Assembly (NCBI GenBank): GCA_021776195.1
Contig: JAJFGK010000106.1
Location: 1-51,135 of the forward strand
Origin: Kiloniellaceae bacterium
GTDB taxonomy: Bacteria > Pseudomonadota > Alphaproteobacteria > Kiloniellales > Kiloniellaceae
Direction of reading: 5' to 3'
Length of the DNA: 51,135 nucleotides
Below are positions 8,766 through 17,467 of this stretch, piece by piece. Below the pieces are notes generated by a model, which saw nothing but the letters and a program-made list of their open reading frames with translations, made no database searches and was not told where the DNA came from. Position numbers and translations under genes: made by a program. How positions within the stretch are numbered: the stretch's first letter is position 1; the number at the start of each line of letters is the position of its first letter.

Positions 8766-9488
8766 TCAGGCCCGCCGCAGCTCCGCGGCCTCCAGGGCCC
8801 GCAGCTTGGCGGCCACCAGTTCGCGCTTGATACCCCATAGCAGCAGCGTGGCGAAATAAAGTTTAAATCCCAAGGCCGTGATCAGCAGCGGCCACAGCAT
8901 GGCGGGATCGATGGTCGGTCCGTCCAGGCGCAGAACGGAGGCCGGTTGATGCAGCGTGCTCCACCAGTCGACCGAGAACTTGATGATCGGCACGTTGATG
9001 ACCCCGACCAGGGCGAGGATCGCCGCCGCCTGATAGCCGCGCTGGCGATCCTCGAAGGCGTTCATCAAGGCCATGTGACCGAGATAGAGGAAGAACAGCA
9101 CTAGCATGGAGGTCAGGCGGCCGTCCCATTCCCACCAGGTGCCCCACATGGGCTTGCCCCAGAGCGAGCCGGTGGCCAGGGTGAGGAAGGCAAAACAGGC
9201 GCCGATCGGCGAGGCGGCACGGGCCGCGAGATGCGCCAGGGGGTGCTTCCAGACCAGCGCGGCGGCGCTCGCCACGGCGATCATCACGTAGACGAAGAGC
9301 GCCATCCAGGCCGCCGGCACATGGATATAGATAATCCGGACGGAATCGCCCTGCTGATAATCGGCCGGCGCGAAACCGAGTCCCCAGATCAACCCAACCG
9401 CAAGGCTCGCCGCGGCGCCCAGCCCAACCCAGGGCAGGACCGCGTCGGCGATGCGTTGAAACCGTGCGGGGTTGGCGAAACGATGCAT
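8766..9488 (-). CDS. ccmC: Heme handling protein CcmC
   Basis: A 240-residue polytopic membrane protein with the WWD-type signature MWGTWWEWDGRLTSMLVL and flanking histidines (YIHVPAAWMA). It presents heme to CcmE in the periplasm. The start is ATG 9488. It lies 31 nt after ccmB and 59 nt before ccmD. Confidence 0.94.
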   Translation of the reverse strand: MHRFANPARFQRIADAVLPWVGLGAAASLAVGLIWGLGFAPADYQQGDSVRIIYIHVPAAWMALFVYVMIAVASAAALVWKHPLAHLAARAASPIGACFAFLTLATGSLWGKPMWGTWWEWDGRLTSMLVLFFLYLGHMALMNAFEDRQRGYQAAAILALVGVINVPIIKFSVDWWSTLHQPASVLRLDGPTIDPAMLWPLLITALGFKLYFATLLLWGIKRELVAAKLRALEAAELRRA

Positions 9489-9519
9489 GGAACGAACTCT
9501 CTCTCGCTTAGCAATGTAG

Positions 9520-10185
9520 TTACTCGAGCGCCTGTCGCAAGGCGGCCCCGGCGGCGAGCGGCGCCACCAGCAAACTGACCAGGAAGACCGCGCCCAGCAG
9601 CAGCAGATGCGGGCGCGCCGCCAGGCCGGTCAAGAGCGCCTCGACCGCGGCGACGCCGAAAATCAGCACAGGTATGTAGAGCGGCAGGACTAGAAGCGGG
9701 ATCAAGACGCCGCCGCGCCGCGCGCCCAGGGTCAGGGCCGCGCCGATGGCACCGATCAGGCTGAGGCTCGGGGTGCCCAGCAGCAGCGTCAACAGCAGGA
9801 CGCCCAGGGCCCCGCCGGGCAGGTTATAGAGCAGCGCCAGGATCGGCGTGGCCAGGATAACCGGCAGGCCGGTGGTCAGCCAGTGTGCCGTCGCCTTGGC
9901 CAGGACGGCGAGCGGCAGCGGCAGGGGCGACAGGGCGATCAAATCCAGCGAACCGTCCTCGTGATCGGCCAGGAAGAGCCGCTCCAGCGACAGCAGCACG
10001 GCGAGCAGGGCGGTGACCCACAAGATGCCGGGGGCAAGGCGCGCCAGCAGCTCTGGTTTCGGGCCGACGGCGAAGGGAAAGAGGGCGGCGACCAGGACGA
10101 AGAACAGCACCACGGTCGCCAGTTCGCCGCGCTGGCGCAGGGCGAGCCGCAGGTCGCGGGCGAGCAGGCCGGCGAAAGCGCTCAC
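9520..10185 (-). CDS. ccmB: Heme exporter permease CcmB
   Basis: A 221-residue membrane protein with six hydrophobic segments and the family opening VSAFAGLLARDLRLALRQRG. The start is taken as GTG 10185, which overlaps the ccmA stop (GTGA). The frame is open for about 140 further codons upstream, but that part is Arg/Pro/Gly-rich antisense-type sequence lying inside ccmA. It forms the membrane part of the CcmAB ABC complex that releases holo-CcmE from CcmC. Confidence 0.93.
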   Translation of the reverse strand: MSAFAGLLARDLRLALRQRGELATVVLFFVLVAALFPFAVGPKPELLARLAPGILWVTALLAVLLSLERLFLADHEDGSLDLIALSPLPLPLAVLAKATAHWLTTGLPVILATPILALLYNLPGGALGVLLLTLLLGTPSLSLIGAIGAALTLGARRGGVLIPLLVLPLYIPVLIFGVAAVEALLTGLAARPHLLLLGAVFLVSLLVAPLAAGAALRQALE

Positions 10186-10826
10186 CAGACAAGCTCCGGC
10201 AGGCTTTCGGCCTGGTGATCCTCGAGGGCGAGATTGGTCGCCCCCTCGAGCGCGAGACTGACATGGGTCGAGACCGCCACCATGCCGCCGCCGGCGCGGT
10301 GCGCCGCCAGGGCCGCCACCAGACGCTCTTGCGAGGCGGTGTCTAGCCCGACCGAAGGCTCGTCGAGCAGCCACAGGGCAGCCTCGCTGGCCAGCAGTCG
10401 GGCAAGGCCGAGGCGCCGGCGCTGGCCGGCCGAAAGCAGGCGCGCCGGGGTCGCGCTCAGGGCTTGCAGGTCGAAGGCGCGCAGGGCCGGCGCCAAATTC
10501 GGCTGCGCCGCGCCGCGCAGTCCGGCCCAAGCCTTCAGATGCTCGGCCACGGTCAGCGCCGGCTTGATCCCCTCCTGGTGACCCAGGTAATGCAGCGCCG
10601 CGCGAATGCATTCGGGTTCTTCTTCGACCGCCTGCCCGTCGAACAGCATCCGGCCGGCCGCCGGCTGGATGAGCCCGGCCATGACCCGCAGCAGGCTCGA
10701 CTTGCCGCTGCCGTTGGGCCCGGTGATCAAGAGCGCCTGTCCGGCGTCCAACGCGAAGTTCAGCTCGGCGAAGACCACCCGGCCGCCGCGCCGGCAGGCC
10801 AGCCCCTGTCCTTCGAATCGAGCCAT
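10182..10826 (-). CDS. ccmA: Cytochrome c biogenesis ABC ATPase CcmA
   Basis: A 214-residue ATPase beginning MARFEGQGLAC at ATG 10826. Walker A is GPNGSGKSS, the signature is LSAGQRRRL, Walker B is LWLLDEPSVGLD, and the switch His is in VSTHV. It is the first gene of the full ccmABCDEFGHI operon. The frame stays open for 49 codons upstream, into the palindrome-rich intergenic region, and that extension is not supported. Confidence 0.93.
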   Translation of the reverse strand: MARFEGQGLACRRGGRVVFAELNFALDAGQALLITGPNGSGKSSLLRVMAGLIQPAAGRMLFDGQAVEEEPECIRAALHYLGHQEGIKPALTVAEHLKAWAGLRGAAQPNLAPALRAFDLQALSATPARLLSAGQRRRLGLARLLASEAALWLLDEPSVGLDTASQERLVAALAAHRAGGGMVAVSTHVSLALEGATNLALEDHQAESLPELVW

Positions 10827-10876
10827 ATGACGGGCTGCTCCAGGCCGTGGTCCATCACCGAGTGCCCCTATAACAG

Positions 10877-10968
10877 ACGGGCGGGAGTCCTGAAAGCGTA
10901 GAGCCGGACGGGCGGGAGTTGCCGTTGCAGACACTCCCGCCAATTGTCGCCCCGGACTTGATCCGGGG
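10877..10968. repeat. Intergenic repeat region with CTTGA-loop palindrome
   Basis: A 13-nt direct repeat, GACGGGCGGGAGT, occurs at about 10877 and 10908. Its second copy pairs with ACTCCCGCC at 10933-10941. Directly after is a perfect hairpin, CCCCGGA-CTTGA-TCCGGGG (10950-10968). The same CTTGA-loop design recurs at 16993-17009. The region separates divergent ccmA and the Nudix gene and must hold both promoters, though none stands out. These resemble small palindromic intergenic elements widespread in alphaproteobacteria. Confidence 0.55.
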
Positions 10969-11056
10969 CCCATGGTTCCGCGCCTGCCGATGAATGGGTC
11001 CCGGAGAAGGCCTGATGGCCTTTCCCTATGAGTAAGAAAGGTTCTAGATAGGCATC

Positions 11057-11497
11057 ATGCGCGCGCGCCCCTCTTCACGTCTGATCGTGCTCGATCCGGA
11101 TAGACGCGTTTTGCTGTTTCGTTTCGCGTTCCAGGCGGGAGCATTGGCCGGTCAATCCTTCTGGGCCACCCCCGGCGGCGCTCTCGAACCGGGCGAAAGC
11201 TACAAGGCGGCGGCGCGGCGTGAGCTATATGAGGAAACCGGTATTGTCGCCGAACCGGGCGAGGAAATCGCTCAAAGGGACGTGGTATTTCGCACGCTCG
11301 ATGGAGAACCCGTGACAGCCGATGAGCGCTACTTCCTGATTCTTGCCTCCGACGACACGGTCGATGAGGACGGGCAAGGTCCTTTGGAAGCCGAATCCAT
11401 GGCAGAGTATCGCTGGTGGTCGCTAGCTGACCTTCGTCAAACCTCGGAAACGGTCTTTCCCGAGGATATTGTTCAACTGGTGGAGCGACAACTATGA
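11057..11497 (+). CDS. Nudix hydrolase
   Basis: A 146-residue protein with a complete Nudix box, GGALEPGESYKAAARRELYEETGI (split here for reading as GGALEPGES then KAAARRELYEETGI), giving the G-x5-E-x7-REUXEE-x-GU pattern. The REL-x-EE acidic residues bind the metal. It hydrolyses a nucleoside diphosphate linked to some moiety X; the substrate is not predictable. It is a single gene that converges on an SDR gene 46 nt downstream. Confidence 0.88.
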   Translation: MRARPSSRLIVLDPDRRVLLFRFAFQAGALAGQSFWATPGGALEPGESYKAAARRELYEETGIVAEPGEEIAQRDVVFRTLDGEPVTADERYFLILASDDTVDEDGQGPLEAESMAEYRWWSLADLRQTSETVFPEDIVQLVERQL

Positions 11498-11543
11498 CCG
11501 CTGGCGAGTTGGACCAACGCCAGGGTATCGCCCCGCCGCCGCG

Positions 11544-12308
11544 TCAGGTGGTGATGCCGCCGTCCACGGTGAGCGTCTGGCCGGTGACGTAATCCGCGCC
11601 GGCGGCGAGAAAGAGGATCGTCTCGCCGTAGTCCGCCGGCGTCCCGACGCGTTGCAGCGGGACCCGGGCCTTGGCGCCCTCGGGGTCGTGGTCCTCGAAA
11701 CGGCACATCCAGTCGGAATCGACCATGCCCGGCGCGATGGCGTTGACCCGCACCTCGGGCGCCAGGGCGCGGGCCCACTCCCGGGTCAGGTTGACCAGGC
11801 CCGCCTTGGTCGCACAGTAGACCGAGCTGGAGCCGCCCCGGCCAAAGGCCGAGATCGAGGCCGTGTTGACGATCGCGCCCCGGGTCGCCTTCAGGGCCGG
11901 CGCGGCCGCCTTGGTGCAGCGAAAGGGGCCGATCAGGTTGACGTTCAAGAGCAGCGACCAGAAGGCCTCGTCCTGGCGCTCGAAGTCGGCCGGCGGGATC
12001 GGCGACTTGGTGCCGGGGGTGCCGGCGTTGTTGACCAGATAATCGAGCCCGCCGAGGCTCTCGACGGCGGCCGTCACCATGCGCGGCGCATCTTGCGCAT
12101 CGCCAACGTCGCCGGGCGCGGCCACCACGCTGTGGCCCTGAGCGGCAAGCTCGGCGACCCGTGCCTCCAGGGTGGTGGAGCCGGGCAGGTCGTTGATCGC
12201 GACAGAGGCGCCGCAGCGCAGGAAGGCCTCGACCGTGCCGAGGCCGATCCCCGACGCGCCGCCGGTCACCAGCGCCTTTTTTCCGCTCAGATCGAAATTT
12301 GCCAGCAT
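11544..12308 (-). CDS. Short-chain dehydrogenase/reductase
   Basis: A 254-residue classical SDR. The cofactor loop is TGGASGIG (15-22), NNAG follows near residue 93, and the catalytic Ser and Tyr/Lys are in SISAFG and YCATK. The C-terminal GGITT ending is usual in 3-oxoacyl-reductase-like SDRs. The start at ATG 12308 (MLANFDLSGKK) is chosen because the upstream open frame has no family similarity. It is divergent from the dioxygenase at 12461, so the two may share a regulatory region. The substrate is unknown. Confidence 0.88.
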   Translation of the reverse strand: MLANFDLSGKKALVTGGASGIGLGTVEAFLRCGASVAINDLPGSTTLEARVAELAAQGHSVVAAPGDVGDAQDAPRMVTAAVESLGGLDYLVNNAGTPGTKSPIPPADFERQDEAFWSLLLNVNLIGPFRCTKAAAPALKATRGAIVNTASISAFGRGGSSSVYCATKAGLVNLTREWARALAPEVRVNAIAPGMVDSDWMCRFEDHDPEGAKARVPLQRVGTPADYGETILFLAAGADYVTGQTLTVDGGITT

Positions 12309-12460
12309 GATGTCGATTGCTCTCCCTGTGGTCGCGGTTCTAAGCTGCTTCTCCCGGCAGACCTTTGCGCCGAGAAATGGGTGCCGCAGTCTAAGCTGCC
12401 GCCTTTGCCGCGGGCAAAGGGATTTCGCGACCGGGCAATGGTTGGTGGAGGCGCACAATC

Positions 12461-13414
12461 ATGACGCAGGAACCAAGCCCTTCCCAGGCCCCGCAAGCGA
12501 CGGCCCTGCAAGCATCAGAGGTCACGGTCACGCCGCTGTCGGTCTATATTGGCGCGGAGATCGGCGGCGTCGATCTGAGCGCGGCGCTGTCTGATGCGGC
12601 GGTGGCGGCGATCCGCGCCGCGCTGCTGCGCTGGAAGGTGGTGTTCTTCCGGGATCAGTCCCTCGACCACGAGGCTCATATCCGCTTTGCCCGGCGCTTC
12701 GGCGATCCGACGCCGGGGCACGTGGTCTTTGGCGGCGATGCGGTCTATCCGGAAATCTACTCGATCGCCAAGCATCGCCTGGCCAATGCCGGTGGTCCGG
12801 CGGTCCAGCGCGCCTGGTCGGGTTGGCATGCCGACGTGACCCCCGCGATCAACCCGCCCTTCGCCTCGATCCTGCGCGGTGTCGTGGTGCCGCCCTACGG
12901 CGGCGACACGCTCTGGACTAACCTGGCCGTGGCCTGTCGGGCGCTGTCGCCGGCGCTGCGGGGGTTTCTCGCCACCCTGCGGGCCCGCCATGCCTATGAG
13001 GCGCCCGAACGCGGTGGGGAAAAGGAGGCCTACCGGGACCGGGTCGAGGCCAACCCGCTGGTCGCCGAGCATCCCCTGGTGACGGTGCATCCGGAGACCG
13101 GCGAGGAGGTGCTCTATGTCAGTCCGTCCTTCGTGCGATCGATCGTCGAGTTGACGCCGACCGAAGGCCAGAGTCTGCTGGAAATGCTGTGGGAGCATGC
13201 GGTCCGGCCGGAATACACGGTGCGCTTCAAGTGGCGGCCGGGCGACGTCGCCTTCTGGGACAACCGGGCCACCGCGCACCTCGCGCCCAACGATATTTTC
13301 GCGACCGATTTCGATCGCCAGTACTACCGCGTCACCCTGATGGGCGACGTCCCGGTCGGTGTCGACGGCGAGCCCTCGCGGCGCGTCTCCGGCCTGCCGA
13401 TCGAAGCGGTTTGA
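12461..13414 (+). CDS. TauD/TfdA-family 2-oxoglutarate dioxygenase
   Basis: A 317-residue non-heme Fe(II) enzyme. The facial triad is visible as H123 and D125 in WHADVT, with the distal H273 in NRATAHLAPND. The nearby Arg in DFDRQYYRVTL would bind 2-oxoglutarate. It couples 2OG decarboxylation to hydroxylation of a small substrate (taurine, sulfonate, alkyl sulfate or similar). The next gene is another 2OG enzyme 21 nt downstream, so the two may be cotranscribed. Confidence 0.9.
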   Translation: MTQEPSPSQAPQATALQASEVTVTPLSVYIGAEIGGVDLSAALSDAAVAAIRAALLRWKVVFFRDQSLDHEAHIRFARRFGDPTPGHVVFGGDAVYPEIYSIAKHRLANAGGPAVQRAWSGWHADVTPAINPPFASILRGVVVPPYGGDTLWTNLAVACRALSPALRGFLATLRARHAYEAPERGGEKEAYRDRVEANPLVAEHPLVTVHPETGEEVLYVSPSFVRSIVELTPTEGQSLLEMLWEHAVRPEYTVRFKWRPGDVAFWDNRATAHLAPNDIFATDFDRQYYRVTLMGDVPVGVDGEPSRRVSGLPIEAV

Positions 13415-13435
13415 GGCCGGCGCGGGGATGGCCAG

Positions 13436-14623
13436 ATGAGCGGTTCGCCCGACGCGGCAAAAACTTTGGTCGATCTAGACCGCACCGGGGGCGGGTTCCA
13501 GGTGACCTGGGCCGACGGCGGGCAGTCGGTCTTTCACGCCATCTGGCTGCGCGACAACTGCCGCTGTCCGGACTGTGGCGAGCCTGCCACCGGGCGGCGC
13601 AAACTGCGTTTGACCGCCATCCCCGGCGACCTGTCTTCCGCCAAGGCCATCCTCGACGAGCGCGGCGACCTGGGCGTGACCTGGCCGGACGGTCATGAGA
13701 GCCGCTATCCCGCCGCATGGCTGCGCCTGCATGCCTACGACCAGGCGGCACGCCAGGCCAGGGCCTTCGCCCCACGGCTCTGGAATGACGAGTTCCGCGC
13801 CAGCCCGCCGACCATGAAATTTGCCGACGTCGACCGGGGCGGCGCGGCCTTTCTGGAGATGCTCCATCACCTGCGCGACAGCGGGCTCTGCTTTCTGCGC
13901 GGCGCGCCGGCCGAGGCCGGCACCCTGGAGCCCTTCGCGCGCAAGATCGGCCCGGTGCAGGAGAGCAATTTCGGCCTGGTGCAGGACCTGGTGGTCGACG
14001 AGACCAAGCGCAGCGTCGCCAACCGCGCCATCGCCTTGAAGCCGCACACCGACGAGCCCTACCGCGCCTCGCCGCCGGGCCTTTTGATGTTCCAATGCAT
14101 CGAGACCGATCTCACGGGCGCCGGCTCGTCGATTTTCCTGGACGGTTTCGAAATCGCCGAGAGGGTCCGCGCCGAGGATCCAGAGGGTTTCGCCGCGCTG
14201 GCCCGCCATCGGCAGACCTTCCGCCGGCACTTCGCCGACGACGTCGATCTGATCGCCGAGTTCCCGGTCATCGCCCTGGATGAGTTCGGCAATCTGACGG
14301 GCCTGCGCATCAACGACCGGGTGGCGGCGCCGCTGTCGATCCCGCCCGAGGCCGTCGAGGTCTACTACCGGGGCCTGCGCCGCCTGCTTGAACTGGCGGA
14401 AGACGACGACCTGACGATCCGGCGGGTGCTGCATCCCGGCGACGTGGTGGTCTTCGATAATCACCGTGTCCTGCATGGCCGCACCGAATTGACCATGAAG
14501 GGCCGGCGCTTTCTTCAGTGGATGCAGGTCGAGCGCGGCGATTTTCACAGCGCCCTGCGCATCGCCGCCGACCGGATCCAGCAGCCCCGGGGAATCGATC
14601 CCTTGCTGCGCGGTGCCTATTGA
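13436..14623 (+). CDS. Gamma-butyrobetaine/trimethyllysine hydroxylase-like dioxygenase
   Basis: A 395-residue protein with an N-terminal DUF971-type zinc domain and a C-terminal TauD domain. The zinc ligands C42, C44 and C47 (CRCPDC) and H99 match the spacing seen in human BBOX1. The iron triad is H204/D206 (HTDEPY) and H347 (VLHGRTEL). By family it hydroxylates gamma-butyrobetaine (carnitine synthesis) or a related trimethylammonium or betaine compound in the cytosol. No other carnitine gene is nearby, so the substrate is an inference. Confidence 0.87.
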   Translation: MSGSPDAAKTLVDLDRTGGGFQVTWADGGQSVFHAIWLRDNCRCPDCGEPATGRRKLRLTAIPGDLSSAKAILDERGDLGVTWPDGHESRYPAAWLRLHAYDQAARQARAFAPRLWNDEFRASPPTMKFADVDRGGAAFLEMLHHLRDSGLCFLRGAPAEAGTLEPFARKIGPVQESNFGLVQDLVVDETKRSVANRAIALKPHTDEPYRASPPGLLMFQCIETDLTGAGSSIFLDGFEIAERVRAEDPEGFAALARHRQTFRRHFADDVDLIAEFPVIALDEFGNLTGLRINDRVAAPLSIPPEAVEVYYRGLRRLLELAEDDDLTIRRVLHPGDVVVFDNHRVLHGRTELTMKGRRFLQWMQVERGDFHSALRIAADRIQQPRGIDPLLRGAY

Positions 14624-14801
14624 AGGGGGCAAAGGCGCCAAAAGCGGCTCAAATCGACGGTTTCAGGCTCTCATTCGGCATTGTGACTGGAATTTTCCAC
14701 CGCCGTTCTCATCTGCTATAGTCGAAGTCCCGGATCAGACCGACCACAGGAGAGCCGCGGCCGCTGGCCCAGCCCGGCGCAGGCTCTTGGAGAAAGCAAA
14801 G

Positions 14802-15653
14802 ATGTTCATACAGACGGAAGTTCAGCCCGACGCGGATCAGTTGCGGTTCATGCCGGGGCGCACGGTCCTGGCCTCGGGCGCGATCACCTTCGAGGACGCC
14901 GACCAAGCCGAACGCTCGCCCCTGGCGCGGCGGATCTTCGGCGTCGCCGGCGTGACCGCCGTGACCCTGGAAGCGGAGGCGATCCTGCTGCGCAAGGACG
15001 CAGCGGCCGATTGGGCGCTGATCAAGCCGGCGGTGTTGGGCTTGATCATGGAGCACTTCGTCTCCGGCGATGTCATCCTGATGGAGGAGAGCAGCCCCGA
15101 CGACGGCGCGACAGTCGGCGAGGACAGCGATATCGCCAACGAATTGCGCGACCTGATCGAGACCCGGATCCGTCCGGCGGTCAAGCCGACCGGCGGCGAG
15201 GTCCGCTTCCGCGGCTTCGACGAAGGCTATGTCCACCTGGAGATGGAGGGCTCGGCCTTTTCCTTCCGGCCGCGTATCGAGGCCATGCTGAAGCACTATG
15301 TCCCGGAAGTGGAGGGCGTCCGCGACTACATCGACATGGCAAAGTTCCCCGGACTGGCGACGCCGGAAGGGATCGAGGTGCGCCGTGTCCTCGACGAGGA
15401 GATCAATCCGTCGGTGGCCTCCCATGGCGGCCATATCTCGCTGGTCGATGTCCAGGGCGAGCGGGTCTATATCCGCCTGGAGGGCGGCTGTCAGGGCTGC
15501 GGCATGGCCGATGTGACCCTGAAGCAGGGGGTCGAGGTCGGCATCCGCCGGGCGGTGCCGTCAATCCGCGAGGTGCTGGACGTGACCGAACACGCCGAGG
15601 GCTCCAACCCCTATTTCCAGGCCGGCAAGGGCGGTGGCGACAGCGTCTACTGA
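14802..15653 (+). CDS. Nfu-type Fe-S carrier with tandem NifU domains
   Basis: A 283-residue protein in three parts. An Nfu_N domain (about 1-90) begins MFIQTEVQPD and ends near HFVSGDVI. A first NifU-like domain (about 108-185, IRPAVKPTGGEVRFRGF) has lost its CXXC. A second NifU-like domain (about 192-262) carries C230 and C233 (GGCQGCGMA). It would assemble or carry a [4Fe-4S] cluster to client enzymes. The start at ATG 14802 is chosen over an upstream ATG because the Nfu_N homology begins there. Confidence 0.88.
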   Translation: MFIQTEVQPDADQLRFMPGRTVLASGAITFEDADQAERSPLARRIFGVAGVTAVTLEAEAILLRKDAAADWALIKPAVLGLIMEHFVSGDVILMEESSPDDGATVGEDSDIANELRDLIETRIRPAVKPTGGEVRFRGFDEGYVHLEMEGSAFSFRPRIEAMLKHYVPEVEGVRDYIDMAKFPGLATPEGIEVRRVLDEEINPSVASHGGHISLVDVQGERVYIRLEGGCQGCGMADVTLKQGVEVGIRRAVPSIREVLDVTEHAEGSNPYFQAGKGGGDSVY

Positions 15654-15666
15654 GTGTCGCTCCGCC

Positions 15667-16923
15667 ATGGCGCCGCGTGACGGCCAGACCAAGGACGTCG
15701 CGCCGCGGCGCCTGCTGTTGCTGATTCCGACAACCTCTTACCGGGTCGCCGACTTCATGGCCGCGGCCAAGCGGCTCGATGTCGAGGTAGTGGTGGGCTC
15801 CGATCAGGCCCTGGTGCTGGCGCGGTTTTCCGAAGGCGGCAGCGTGACCCTCGATTTCGCCGATCTCGGGCGCGGCGCCGGACAAATCGCCAAGGCGGCC
15901 GGCAACCGGGGCTTCGCGGCGATCGTCGGGGTCGAGGAGCGCACCACGATCCTGGCGGCCAAGGCGGCCGCCGCGCTGGGCCTGCCGCACAACGATCCCG
16001 AGGCCGCCGTGGCGGCCGCCGACAAGCACCGCCAGCGCCGATGCCTCGCGGCGGCGGGCCTTCCCGTCCCTTCCTTCCGTCTGATCGAAGGCCGTGCCGA
16101 CTGGCCGGCGGCGGCCGCGGCGATAACCTATCCGGCTGTTCTCAAGCCGCTGTCGCTTTCGGCCAGCCGGGGGGTGATCCGGATCGACAGCCCCGACGAC
16201 TTCGCCCTGGCCGCCGAGCGCATCCTGCGGATCCTCGAACGGACCGACGCGCCGATCCTGGCCGAGACCTATCTGCCGGGCCGCGAGGTGGCGCTGGAGG
16301 GCCTGCTGGTGGGCGGGCGCCTGACCGTCCTCGCCCTCTTCGACAAGCCCGATCCCCTGGAGGGGCCCTTCTTCGAGGAGACCCTCTATGTAACGCCCTC
16401 GCGCCTGCCCGCCGAAGCGCAAAATCTGGTGGCAGAGACCGCCGAGGCCGCTGCCGTGGCCCTGGGTCTTCGCGAAGGGCCGGTCCATGCCGAGCTGCGT
16501 CTGAACGATGCCGATAACATTGAAGAGGGCGCCTGGATCATCGAACTGGCGGCGCGCACCATCGGCGGTCACTGCGGGCGCTCGCTGCGCTTCGGCGGCG
16601 GCCTGACCCTGGAGGATATCGTGCTGCGCCACGCCCTGGGGCTGCCGCTCGAGGATCTGGTGCGCGAGCCGATGCCGTCCGGTGTGATGATGATCCCGAT
16701 CCCCAAGGCCGGCCGGCTGGTCGCGGTGACCGGGCGCGCGGCCGCCGAGGCGGTCCCCGGCATCACCGACGTCACGATTTCGATCGCGCCGGGGCAAGAC
16801 CTTGTGCCGCTGCCCGAAGGCGACCGCTACCTTGGTTTCATCTTCGCCAAGGGCTCGACCCCGCAGGCCGTTGAAGCGGCCCTGCGCCAGGCCCACGGCG
16901 CCCTCGCCTTCGATATCGCGTGA
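15667..16923 (+). CDS. ATP-grasp family ligase
   Basis: A 418-residue ATP-grasp enzyme. Residues DKHRQRRCLAAAGLPVPSF begin the ATP-grasp fold, YPAVLKPLSLSASRGV carries the ATP-binding Lys, and the metal-binding acidic/Arg motif is in IIELAARTIGGHCG. A C-terminal domain resembling those of L-amino-acid ligases and carbamoyl-phosphate-synthase-like proteins follows. It should join a carboxylate to an amine or similar group through an acyl-phosphate. The start at ATG 15667, 13 nt after the nfu stop, is likely; a GTG at 15634 would overlap nfu. The substrate is unknown. Confidence 0.82.
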   Translation: MAPRDGQTKDVAPRRLLLLIPTTSYRVADFMAAAKRLDVEVVVGSDQALVLARFSEGGSVTLDFADLGRGAGQIAKAAGNRGFAAIVGVEERTTILAAKAAAALGLPHNDPEAAVAAADKHRQRRCLAAAGLPVPSFRLIEGRADWPAAAAAITYPAVLKPLSLSASRGVIRIDSPDDFALAAERILRILERTDAPILAETYLPGREVALEGLLVGGRLTVLALFDKPDPLEGPFFEETLYVTPSRLPAEAQNLVAETAEAAAVALGLREGPVHAELRLNDADNIEEGAWIIELAARTIGGHCGRSLRFGGGLTLEDIVLRHALGLPLEDLVREPMPSGVMMIPIPKAGRLVAVTGRAAAEAVPGITDVTISIAPGQDLVPLPEGDRYLGFIFAKGSTPQAVEAALRQAHGALAFDIA

Positions 16924-16992
16924 GAGGCTGAATCAAAACGAAATGACTTTTATCGATAGCTTAAAGATATCCCGCCATCCGGTGATGTCGCT

Positions 16993-17064
16993 CTCGGGCT
17001 TGACCCGAGCGCCCAGGAACGGCGCCGACCGAGTATTTCCTGGGCTGCCGGATCAGGTCCGGCA
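16993..17064. repeat. Compound intergenic palindromic element
   Basis: Three nested inverted repeats lie within 72 bp. The first is CTCGGG-CTTGA-CCCGAG (16993-17009). The second is a central pair, GCCCAGGAA (17011-17019) with TTCCTGGGC (17037-17045). The third is TGCCGGA-TCAGG-TCCGGCA (17046-17064). The loops of the two outer hairpins are similar in reverse orientation, so the whole element is a large imperfect palindrome. It resembles REP/MITE-like intergenic elements of alphaproteobacteria and shares its loop with 10950-10968. Confidence 0.65.
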
Positions 17065-17143
17065 ACGACAAGGAAGTAAGGCGCCCCCCCATAAGTCTTT
17101 GATCCCACGAAATTCGTTCCTGGTCGGGCTCTGAGGCCGAGCT

Positions 17144-17413
17144 GTGGAGCTCTACGGCCTCTTCGTCTTCACCCATCACAGCTGGTCGAAAGTTCTGGTG
17201 GTGATGTCGCCCGAGGGCGCGAGCGCGGCGGCCGCCGCGCTTGGCGCCGATCCGGACATCGCGATGACCTTCGAGGAAGGCCGCCTGCCGCAGTTCGCCG
17301 AGCGCCGGTCCGGTGCCATGGCCGAATTCATCGCCCGCCACGAGATCGACCTGCTGGACCACAAGGCCTGGGCCGCCAAGAAGGCGGAGCTGGGACAGGA
17401 CGCCTATCGGTAG
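17144..17413 (+). CDS. Small conserved-looking protein of unknown function
   Basis: An 89-residue open frame beginning with GTG, with GAGG about 8 nt upstream. It opens with a beta-strand/helix pattern (LYGLFVFTHHSWSKVLVVMSPEG) and ends with a charged helix, and has no signal peptide or membrane helix. I do not recognise the family. Codon use follows the local GC-rich pattern, which supports a real gene. It converges on the cupin gene 54 nt away. Confidence 0.55.
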   Translation: MELYGLFVFTHHSWSKVLVVMSPEGASAAAAALGADPDIAMTFEEGRLPQFAERRSGAMAEFIARHEIDLLDHKAWAAKKAELGQDAYR

Positions 17414-17467
17414 AACGGTCTTGTGCGCGGCGGTGCCGGCCGGAAAACGCGGTTTTGACGGCGGCGC

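Noticed and set aside
9520..10611. N-terminally extended CcmB
   Set aside because: The extra 140 residues lie inside ccmA and lack membrane or domain character; GTG at 10185 gives the normal family length.
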